Shown here piece after piece: positions 57,285-64,000 of a stretch of 64,000 bases of DNA. Position 1 is the stretch's first letter, and every line of letters starts with the position of its first letter. The notes below the pieces were generated by a model. That model had not been told where the DNA came from, did not search any database, and worked only from the letters and a program-made list of their open reading frames with translations. The position numbers and the translations under genes are program-made. The stretch covers positions 62,001-126,000 of the forward strand of contig NZ_FWFT01000004.1 of NCBI RefSeq assembly GCF_900172275.1. The letters run 5' to 3'. Source of the stretch: Pseudooctadecabacter jejudonensis (GTDB lineage: Bacteria; Pseudomonadota; Alphaproteobacteria; Rhodobacterales; Rhodobacteraceae).

Positions 57285-58090
57285 CCCAGCCCCGTCATCG
57301 CATCGCGGGCTTGCGCAACCTGAGGTGCGCCGGGAAAGCGCACGGCGACCTCCCCCAAAGTCACACAAGCGTCCTGCGTTTGCCCCAACGCGCCCAGCGA
57401 CTGACCGAGCAAAAACAACGCCTGAGGCGCTTCGCCCCCGTCGGGATTGCCGGAAAACGCCGCCAGATAAGCACGCGCGGCGCTCGTCAGCTCCCCTAAC
57501 CCCTCAAACGCCTGGCCGCGCAATATATGCGCCTGGGCGGCTACTGGGCTGCCCGGATAGGTCTCATTGAAGGTCTCAAGGAGGTCTGCGGCGCTGCGAA
57601 AGTCACCGGAGGCGAGCGCCTCCTGCGCCCGCGTAAAATCTTCCTGCTCACCCACCGCCAAATTCGGGCCAGTGGTGACGGGAGTGCTGTTGACCGGGGC
57701 GACCGGTTCCACATCAACGCCGCCCAACGATGGGGTGTCCCCTAGGCTGGCGATATCGCAGCCCGCTTCCAGCTCACACAGACGAAACTCCAGATCGCCA
57801 ATGCGGTTGGTCCCGTCGCGCGTGATGCGGGTGATGCGAAATTCAAGCTGCTCGGTCTGGGATGTCAGACGCGTCAGCTCCGCCTCGATGGAATTCAGCC
57901 GATCAAGCGGCGTCGTGCCAACCGCCCCCTGACCCGCCGTGCCAGAGGCCAGCAACTCGGCCCGCAATGCTGTGATATCATCGTAAAGCGTTGTCAGTTC
58001 AGACCGGATATCCGCCAAGGTCTGATCCTGCGCCAAAGCCGCCCCCGCAGGAACGGCCAAGGCCAGACAGGTTGCAATCACTCGAAACAT
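57275..58090 (-). CDS. cpoB: Tol-Pal system protein CpoB (YbgF)
   Basis: A 271-aa periplasmic protein with a signal peptide (MFRVIATCLALAVPAGAALA), an N-terminal coiled coil (about 25-105) for trimerisation, and a C-terminal TPR domain (AQEALASGDFRSAADLLETF, AQAHILRGQAFEGLGELTSA, ALFLLGQSLGALGQTQDACV). CpoB links cell-wall synthesis with Tol-driven outer-membrane constriction in other bacteria. It follows pal by 24 bases. Confidence 0.93.
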   Translation of the reverse strand: MFRVIATCLALAVPAGAALAQDQTLADIRSELTTLYDDITALRAELLASGTAGQGAVGTTPLDRLNSIEAELTRLTSQTEQLEFRITRITRDGTNRIGDLEFRLCELEAGCDIASLGDTPSLGGVDVEPVAPVNSTPVTTGPNLAVGEQEDFTRAQEALASGDFRSAADLLETFNETYPGSPVAAQAHILRGQAFEGLGELTSAARAYLAAFSGNPDGGEAPQALFLLGQSLGALGQTQDACVTLGEVAVRFPGAPQVAQARDAMTGLGCG

Positions 58091-58114
58091 CTTATCCCCC
58101 GAAAGATGGTTGGT

Positions 58115-58645
58115 TTAGCTGGATGCACCGATCGAAATGATCGTGACCGCACGGCGGTTCTGGGCATAGCAGCTTTCGTCAGAACAAACCGCAAGGGGCC
58201 GTTCCTTGCCATAAGACACGGTGCGAATGCGATTGGCGGACACGCCATTGGCGATCAGAAATTCACGCACGGCATTGGCGCGGCGTGCGCCCAGCGCAAG
58301 GTTATACTCGCGTGTGCCCTGTTCATCCGCATGGCCCTCGATCACGGCCAGATAGTCGGAATTGGTCTGCAACCAACCGGCCTGCCCGCGCAGCGTGTCC
58401 TGTCCGGCGGCCGTCAGCGTGGATTGATCCACCTCAAACAACACGCGGTCGCCAATGGTCTGGCTGAAGAACGCGGGGCTAGTGGGATCATTGGCGCCCC
58501 CAAGGGACGTCTGATCAATCCCGTTGCCCACGGCAGGGTTGCCATCACCAAGGGCCGCGTTCTGATCATCAAACCGGTCGGCATTGGTGCAGGCTGTAAC
58601 CCCCAAAAGCGCGATCAGGCTTGCTGCTTTGAATAGATGTGTCAT
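58115..58645 (-). CDS. pal: peptidoglycan-associated lipoprotein Pal
   Basis: A 176-aa outer-membrane lipoprotein. Its lipobox ends LLGVTAC with acylated Cys19. The OmpA-like domain has FEVDQSTLTAAGQDTL, EGHADEQGTREYNLALGARR and YAQNRRAVTI, where the Asp and Arg residues bind peptidoglycan. It partners with TolB in the Tol-Pal complex. The 80-base gap after tolB holds TTGACG and a CGCA-AA-TGCG inverted repeat, so a separate pal promoter is possible. Confidence 0.96.
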   Translation of the reverse strand: MTHLFKAASLIALLGVTACTNADRFDDQNAALGDGNPAVGNGIDQTSLGGANDPTSPAFFSQTIGDRVLFEVDQSTLTAAGQDTLRGQAGWLQTNSDYLAVIEGHADEQGTREYNLALGARRANAVREFLIANGVSANRIRTVSYGKERPLAVCSDESCYAQNRRAVTIISIGASS

Positions 58646-58725
58646 GGGTCTGTCCCGTTGTTTTTATATGCTCGTTTTGTTCAGTGTAACACGTCAAAGG
58701 ACGGTTGAGAATCGCATTTGCGTTA

Positions 58726-60054
58726 TTAGGGCTGTAGCGGCCCCCAAGACGGGTCCGATCCGCCCTGCGGTGTCGTCACACGGCGCAGATTACGGCCCGT
58801 GATATCCACAGAGAACAGGGACGACGTGCCATCCGCCCCTTGGGTTTCGCGGGCAAACATGATGACGCGGCCATTGGGCGCCCATGTGGGGCCTTCGTCC
58901 AGAAAGGACGAGGTCAGAAGTCGTTCTTCAGACCCATCCGTGCGCATCACGCCAATGTGGAACCGCCCCGCCTCTTGCTTGGTAAAGGCGATCAGATCCC
59001 CACGCGGTGACCAGACAGGCGTGCCGTAACGCCCGCTGCCAAAGGAAATCCGCTGCGGCTCGCCCCCGTTTGCGTCCATAATATAAAGCTGTTGGGTCCC
59101 ACTGCGGTCGCTTTCGAACACGATGCGGCTGCCATCGGGGCTAAAGCTGGGGGCGGTTTCAATGGCGGGCGTGTTGGTCAGGCGCGTGAACTGGCCGGTC
59201 GTCAAATCGCTGCGGTAAATGTCGGTGTTGCCGCCATTGGCAAGGCTGTAGATCACCTGCCGCCCGTCGCGGCTGAACCGTGGGCTGAATGCCATTTCTC
59301 CGGGCGCTGTCTGTAATTGCTGCTGGCCCGAAGGGTTGTCCACATTCAACACATTAATGCGCGGAAATCCGCTGCCAAAGCTGGTATAGAGGATCCGTTG
59401 CCCATCCGGTGAGAACCGCGGCGCCAGCACAATGGCGCTGGTGTCGGTCAAAAACTGCACATTGGCCCCGTCGTAATCCATGATCGCGACACGTTTGGCG
59501 CGGTCATCCTTGGGGCCGGTTTCGGCGATGAACACGACACGGCTGTCGAAATAGCCTGCCTCACCGGTGATGCGGCTGTAGACGACATCCGCCACCTTGT
59601 GGGCCATGCGCCGCCAGCCTTGGGTGGTGCCCGCAAATTGCAGACCCTCGCCCATCTCAGCCCCACTGAACACATCATAAAGACGGAACTTGACCGTCAC
59701 CTGATCGCCATTGACCGCCACTGCCCCCGTCACCAATGCCTGCGCATTGATCGCGCGCCAATCGGCGAACGCCACCGGCGCGCCAAAGCCCGCAGGGGTC
59801 GAAATAAAGGCCGATGACGGGATCTGTCGAAAAAGGCCCGTGCCCGTCAGGTCTTCGGCCACCACACGGCTGATATCAGCGGCCATCTGCTCTGATCCTG
59901 CGACCTCCGCTTGAAAGGTGGGCAAGGCAAAGGGCAGCGCCTCAATCACACCGTCGCGCAGGGTCAGCTGCAACGGCTCTTGTGCCTGTGCCGGCGGGAC
60001 AGCGGCGACCATCACAAACAAGGCCGCCACAAGGCTAAGAAGACGTGTCATCAT
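58726..60054 (-). CDS. tolB: Tol-Pal system translocation protein TolB
   Basis: A 442-aa periplasmic protein with a signal peptide ending PPAQAQEP and an N-terminal alpha/beta domain, then a six-bladed beta-propeller with repeats such as [60 protein letters not shown] and [20 protein letters not shown]. TolB binds Pal and TolA. Two adjacent ATGs (60054, 60051) fit; a GTG nine bases upstream is also in frame. Confidence 0.96.
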   Translation of the reverse strand: MMTRLLSLVAALFVMVAAVPPAQAQEPLQLTLRDGVIEALPFALPTFQAEVAGSEQMAADISRVVAEDLTGTGLFRQIPSSAFISTPAGFGAPVAFADWRAINAQALVTGAVAVNGDQVTVKFRLYDVFSGAEMGEGLQFAGTTQGWRRMAHKVADVVYSRITGEAGYFDSRVVFIAETGPKDDRAKRVAIMDYDGANVQFLTDTSAIVLAPRFSPDGQRILYTSFGSGFPRINVLNVDNPSGQQQLQTAPGEMAFSPRFSRDGRQVIYSLANGGNTDIYRSDLTTGQFTRLTNTPAIETAPSFSPDGSRIVFESDRSGTQQLYIMDANGGEPQRISFGSGRYGTPVWSPRGDLIAFTKQEAGRFHIGVMRTDGSEERLLTSSFLDEGPTWAPNGRVIMFARETQGADGTSSLFSVDITGRNLRRVTTPQGGSDPSWGPLQP

Positions 60055-60132
60055 ATCCGGCACTCTCTTTCATTTTTCGCAGGTTTCAACGGGGAGTTTT
60101 CACAACATCCGATCATAAGCACCATTTCGCCC

Positions 60133-61260
60133 CTATCTTTGCCGCATCGCGGTGGGATCAACGGTCAGTTCCACCCTTTGCCACAGGGAATATTGATCCC
60201 GCGGCAGGTCGTAGCCTTCGTCGGTGCAGCGGATCAGCGCACGGCGCGCGGTCTGGAACGCGGCCTCCGCATCGGCGGCGGATCCGCCGGTGAAACTGTC
60301 CAATGATATGCTATCCGTCACAGGCCGCCCCTCTGGCGTCATTGCAAAGGCCATCACGATGATCGTGTTTTGTGCCCCCGTGGACAACGTGCCGGTGTTC
60401 CAGCAGTTCCCGATCTGGCGCAAAAAGCCCGCTTTGTCCCCCTCCGACAGCTCGCCGCCGCCCAAACCGGGCGTCGGCTCCGTCGCAGGTGTCGGAGGCG
60501 TAGGCTCCGTTGCCTGCGACGCAGCCTCTGCTACAGCAGCGGCCACAGGATCCACGTCATCGGCGGGGGCGTCGACCGCAGGCGCGGGCCGTGAGGGCCG
60601 TGTTTGGGGTCGGCTGGAAATCTCTGGCGCAAAGGCAGGCTCTTCCGCTTCGGTCACGATCTGATCTGCTGCCGCCTCTGGCGCGGTTGTTTCATCCGCA
60701 GGCTCCACCGGCTCAGGATCCGGCGCCTCGACCTGATCGGTCGCAGCCTCCGTGACCTCAGGCGCGACGGTTGCATCAGGGTTAGGCGGGGCGACAATTT
60801 CGGGGGCCACGCGCGGTGCGGGGCGCGGAACCGGACGCACTGACGTGCCCACCTCTGCCGACGGGGGCGGGGCGATGATCGTGGGCGTATCGGGCACATC
60901 GGGCGGAGTATCTGTGACAACCGTGTCCGGCACCGTCAGATCCGGCGCCTCTGGCGGGGTTTCCGCGGCGGGCGGTGCGATCACGTCGGGCTGTTGGGCC
61001 GGCGTGGGTGGTGCCTCCACCTCGGGCGTAGGAACCACCGGCGCGGGGTCTTCGATCTGCGGCGTTTCGAGTTCCGGCACGGCCCCGGCAGGCGCGTCGG
61101 GCTGCACGCCTTGGGTCAGGGCTGCAAACTCCTCGCCTGTGACGACAGACACCTCCGTCACCTCAAACGGCAACGGCTCAGCACTCATACCCCAGCCAAC
61201 AACCATCCACACGACCAAAGCCGCGTGTCCTGTGACCGAAAAGTAGGTGCCCACGCTCAT
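60133..61260 (-). CDS. tolA: Tol-Pal energy transducer TolA
   Basis: A 375-aa protein with an N-terminal membrane helix (HAALVVWMVVGWGM) anchoring it next to TolQ/TolR, a very long Pro/Ala/Val/Glu-rich linker (about 45-265) in place of the helical repeats of E. coli TolA, and a C-terminal TonB-like domain (LRQIGNCWNTGTLSTGAQNT). Low-complexity DNA in the linker invites length change between strains. The ATG at 61260 is 4 bases after the tolR stop. Confidence 0.93.
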   Translation of the reverse strand: MSVGTYFSVTGHAALVVWMVVGWGMSAEPLPFEVTEVSVVTGEEFAALTQGVQPDAPAGAVPELETPQIEDPAPVVPTPEVEAPPTPAQQPDVIAPPAAETPPEAPDLTVPDTVVTDTPPDVPDTPTIIAPPPSAEVGTSVRPVPRPAPRVAPEIVAPPNPDATVAPEVTEAATDQVEAPDPEPVEPADETTAPEAAADQIVTEAEEPAFAPEISSRPQTRPSRPAPAVDAPADDVDPVAAAVAEAASQATEPTPPTPATEPTPGLGGGELSEGDKAGFLRQIGNCWNTGTLSTGAQNTIIVMAFAMTPEGRPVTDSISLDSFTGGSAADAEAAFQTARRALIRCTDEGYDLPRDQYSLWQRVELTVDPTAMRQR

Positions 61261-61264
61261 GGCG

Positions 61265-61744
61265 TTACCCGTCGCTTTCGCCGCCCAAGGACGGCCCGCC
61301 AATGTCAGTCACCAGGCCGATGTTGTTGAACCCTGCGGCATTCAGCGCCCCCATGACCTGAGCGACCGTGTTCCATTCGTTTACCCCATCGGCGCGCAGG
61401 AAAATGCGGTCACTGTCGCGTTCTGCCGCGATGCCCTGCAAACGTGGGATCAGATCAGTAGGAGCAACAGGCGTCTCCTGGATCATGATCTCACCGTCTG
61501 CCGTAACGGTCACCGTCAGCGGCTCTTCCTCATCGGACGGCAACGCATTGGCTGCTGTTTCGGGCAGTTGCACCGGAACACCAACGACAGACAAGGGTGC
61601 TGCCACCATAAAGATGATCAACAACACCAACATCACGTCCACAAAGGGCGTGACGTTAATTTCCGACATCGGCCGCGACCGGCGCTTGCGCCGCCGCGCC
61701 CGCCGTCCGCCTGCATCCTCTTTTTGTATCGTCGCCCCACCCAT
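61265..61744 (-). CDS. tolR: Tol-Pal protein TolR (ExbD family)
   Basis: A 159-aa inner-membrane protein of the ExbD/TolR proton-channel family. The single helix follows SEINVTPFVDVMLVLLIIFM, in which the conserved Asp of VDVMLVLLI is the proton-handling residue. A basic stretch (RRARRRKRRSR) precedes it. The ATG at 61744 is preferred because the tolQ stop lies directly upstream (one-base gap). Confidence 0.96.
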   Translation of the reverse strand: MGGATIQKEDAGGRRARRRKRRSRPMSEINVTPFVDVMLVLLIIFMVAAPLSVVGVPVQLPETAANALPSDEEEPLTVTVTADGEIMIQETPVAPTDLIPRLQGIAAERDSDRIFLRADGVNEWNTVAQVMGALNAAGFNNIGLVTDIGGPSLGGESDG

Positions 61745-61745
61745 A

Positions 61746-62420
61746 TCAGCTGTCCAATTGACGGCTGAGGATAGTGGCAAACTCGTCCGCAAAAGCCTCG
61801 TACCCGGATGTGATCCGGTCCGCATCCGCGCTGAGCTTGTTGTAATAAATCACCGCCGGAATAGCCGCCAACAGCCCCAACCCCGTGGCCAGCAACGCCT
61901 CCGCGATCCCCGGGGCCACAACGGCCAGATTGGTGTTTTGCTGCTCTGCAATCTCGATAAAGCTGTTCATGATCCCGATGACGGTCCCAAACAGCCCGAT
62001 AAACGGCGCCGCCGACCCGACCGTGGCCAGCACTGTCAATCCGCGCTGCAACCGTTCGGTCTCCTTGGCAATCGCCACATCCATGTTGCGGTCAATCCGT
62101 GCCGTGGCCCCGGCAATCAGCCCACCGTCCTGGCGGTGCGACCGTCGCCACTCCAACATACCGGCGGCAAAAATCTTCTCCGACGGGCCGCTTGGGTTCG
62201 CCCCGATCCGGTCAAACAGCTCATCCAACGGGTTGCCCGACCAGAACGCCTCATCAAAGATCCGCGCCTCGGTGCGTGCTTTGCGGTACTGGATGAACTT
62301 GTCCACAATCACCGCCCAACACCAGATAGAGGCGACAATCAGCATGATCATAACGATTTTTACGGTAATGGTCGCGCGGGCAAACAATGCCCACATCGTG
62401 AATTCGTGTGCTACTTCCAT
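61746..62420 (-). CDS. tolQ: Tol-Pal protein TolQ (MotA/TolQ/ExbB family)
   Basis: A 224-aa proton-channel protein with three helices: one near residues 13-37 and a pair around 125-195. LTVLATVGSAAPFIGLFGTV and IGIMNSF match the family, as does the closing PGIAEALLATGLGLLAAIPA. It forms a pentamer around TolR and drives TolA. RBS GCAGGCG precedes the ATG. A 113-base gap to ybgC leaves room for an internal promoter. Confidence 0.97.
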   Translation of the reverse strand: MEVAHEFTMWALFARATITVKIVMIMLIVASIWCWAVIVDKFIQYRKARTEARIFDEAFWSGNPLDELFDRIGANPSGPSEKIFAAGMLEWRRSHRQDGGLIAGATARIDRNMDVAIAKETERLQRGLTVLATVGSAAPFIGLFGTVIGIMNSFIEIAEQQNTNLAVVAPGIAEALLATGLGLLAAIPAVIYYNKLSADADRITSGYEAFADEFATILSRQLDS

Positions 62421-62533
62421 AACGCCTGCTCTGCTTTGCGGGCCACTTTTGGCCTCTGATTGCGATCAGATGTAACGCAGGTTTGTCCGCAAAGCCAACA
62501 AAACGTCAAATCGCAGGCCGCAAAGGGCTCCAA

Positions 62534-62923
62534 TCAGTGCAGTTTTAAGCGAAATGCCGCCGGAAGACGCGCCGGCGCGCCGCCCTCGTTCAGGGCCACA
62601 ATGGTCACGAGGGCCGAAAACAAGACCTCGCCGCCCCGTTCGACAGCCTGTCGCACGACCAACCGCGCGCCCGTCACGGCCTCAACATCCGTGGTGACAA
62701 CCAGCTGATCATCATAATGGGCGGGCTTGTGGTAATCGGCCTCAACTCGACGCACGGCAAAAACCACGCCGTCGTCGCGCTTCATCGCCGCCTGATCGAG
62801 ACCCAAACCGCGCACCCATTCCGACCGCCCACGTTCGATGAACTTCAAATAATTGGCGTAATAGACAATGCCCGCCAGATCGGTGTCTTCATAATAGACG
62901 CGGATCGGAAACCGGTGGCTCAC
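62534..62923 (-). CDS. ybgC: Tol-Pal associated acyl-CoA thioesterase YbgC
   Basis: A 129-aa hotdog-fold thioesterase. The active-site motif is YYEDTDLAGIVYYANYLKFIERGRSE (catalytic Asp in EDTDLAG), as in 4-hydroxybenzoyl-CoA thioesterase. It cleaves acyl-CoA in the cytoplasm; its link with the Tol-Pal operon is conserved but poorly understood. Translation begins with GTG overlapping the upstream stop by four bases (GTGA). Confidence 0.95.
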   Translation of the reverse strand: MSHRFPIRVYYEDTDLAGIVYYANYLKFIERGRSEWVRGLGLDQAAMKRDDGVVFAVRRVEADYHKPAHYDDQLVVTTDVEAVTGARLVVRQAVERGGEVLFSALVTIVALNEGGAPARLPAAFRLKLH

Positions 62924-64000
62924 TGGATCACCTCCCCAGCGGGCCCCATCCGAGCCGCAAGCCTGAGGGCGTGGCTTGCATCATGGGCCACAGCGGGCAT
63001 TACAGGGTCATAGAGCCCACGGATCACCGCCGCGATATCCGGCCGCAACACCGCCTTGCCGTCCACCAATGCCAGGGGCGAGCTGTCGTTGAACGCCACA
63101 TCAGACCACAGCACGATCGATTGCACCGCCTGGCTCAGCGCCAAAGTCTCCGCGGGAACCTGCGCCAATTGGTCATCCATGCGCAGGAAGATGAAACAGG
63201 CACGAATGGCCCCCGCATCATCAAACCGGAAAATCCGGTACTGGTTCGCATCCGCTTTGATCAGCCGCGTCACCAGCGGGCCCAATTCGGGCACCAATCG
63301 GTCAAGGTCCCGCACCGCTGTCAGTTCATCCCAATCCCGACAGAAAAACATCATCACGTTGACGCCCAACTCAGGGTCCGTCTCCGCCATCTGATGATTG
63401 GCCAAAAGGCACACGGCCTCAAACGCGCCCTTCATCAAAGAGATGGTCTCGTCTTCCACTCCAAAAATGACAGGCACAAGGGGCCGGCCCCAGCGCGCAC
63501 AAAGATAGGTGTCGTCTGACCGCGTGAACAACGCAGCTATTGTGTCGTGATCCATCATGTCGCCTTGATGCGCGAAATCGGCGGCCCTGAAAAGGGTCAG
63601 CGCCCCAAAACCCATAAAACCGCCTCGGGCGGTTTTTCAAGCGCCCCAAACCAACACGTCTGCACGAAATCATCCTACATGACGCGCAGTTCCGCCCAGC
63701 TTCGCTGCACACCGTAAACCCAGGCGCGCGCCCACCAATCAACGTGCAGCACCCCTCTTCATCTGACCAGAAAAACTCAAACCCGGCGTCTCAGCCAAAC
63801 AAATCCGTCTGCCCCTTGGGTGCCGCCATGCCCAAATGTGTCCACGCCTTTTGCGCCAGCATCCGCCCGCGCGGTGTGCGCTGGATCAGGCCTTGCTGCA
63901 GCAAATAAGGCTCAATCACCTCTTCGAGGGCATCGCGGCTTTCACTCAGCGCCGCTGACAATGTCTCAATCCCCACAGGTCCGCCCTGATAATTCTCGGC

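Overview
The window reads as chromosomal DNA of an alphaproteobacterium of the order Rhodobacterales (roseobacter/Paracoccaceae type). Evidence: GC-rich DNA, the order ctaC-ctaB-small ORF-ctaG-ctaE-SURF1-thrC-M16 protease divergent from tldD, the order ruvB-ybgC-tolQRAB-pal-cpoB-tilS-ftsH, Flp pilins with an Asp-Trp mature N-terminus, and many one-codon ATGA/GTGA/TGATG gene overlaps. I see no rRNA, tRNA, insertion sequence, prophage or CRISPR array.

Layout. 0.1-3.8 kb: small membrane protein, flavin reductase, GNAT, EcsC-family protein and an exported DUF3179 protein. 4-12.9 kb (mostly minus strand): ptsP, GNAT, aspartokinase lysC, an FAD-linked D-2-hydroxyacid oxidase, RimJ-like GNAT, M16 protease and thrC. 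12.9-17.3 kb: cytochrome c oxidase subunits II and III with assembly factors (ctaC, ctaB, ctaG, SURF1); subunit I is not here. 17.5-26.1 kb (plus): tldD, dprA, topA, trkH, scoAB and a small GNAT. 26.2-30.9 kb: a UPF0104 membrane protein, DprE1-like and DprE2-like epimerase subunits, and a convergent UbiA prenyltransferase fused to an N-terminal HAD phosphatase. Together these make a plausible complete route to polyprenyl-phosphoryl-D-arabinose. 30.9-46.3 kb: lytic transglycosylase, then a Tad/Flp pilus locus (three pilins, cpaB, cpaC, OmpA lipoprotein, cpaE, cpaF, tadB, tadC, tadD, second TPR lipoprotein, cpaA), then a divergent pair of a GT-C-like membrane protein and an AAA ATPase. 46.4-53.9 kb: the Lhr-like helicase and PdeM nuclease of the ligase-associated repair set, a membrane-anchored LytTR protein, the one-carbon genes folD and fhs, and a MOSC protein. 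54-64 kb (minus): ftsH, tilS, the Tol-Pal operon, ybgC, an unknown gene and the 3' end of ruvB.

The most interesting idea is the pairing of the lipid-linked arabinose genes with a GT-C-like membrane protein at the end of the Tad locus. Type IV pilins of one Pseudomonas aeruginosa group carry D-arabinofuranose added by a GT-C enzyme (TfpW), so Flp pilin or envelope arabinosylation is a testable inference here. Other points worth checking are an almost perfect tandem duplication of the major pilin gene, a CtrA-like box in front of dprA, an Ala in place of the benzothiazinone-target Cys in the DprE1 homologue, and a 17-nt motif repeated at five gene borders.
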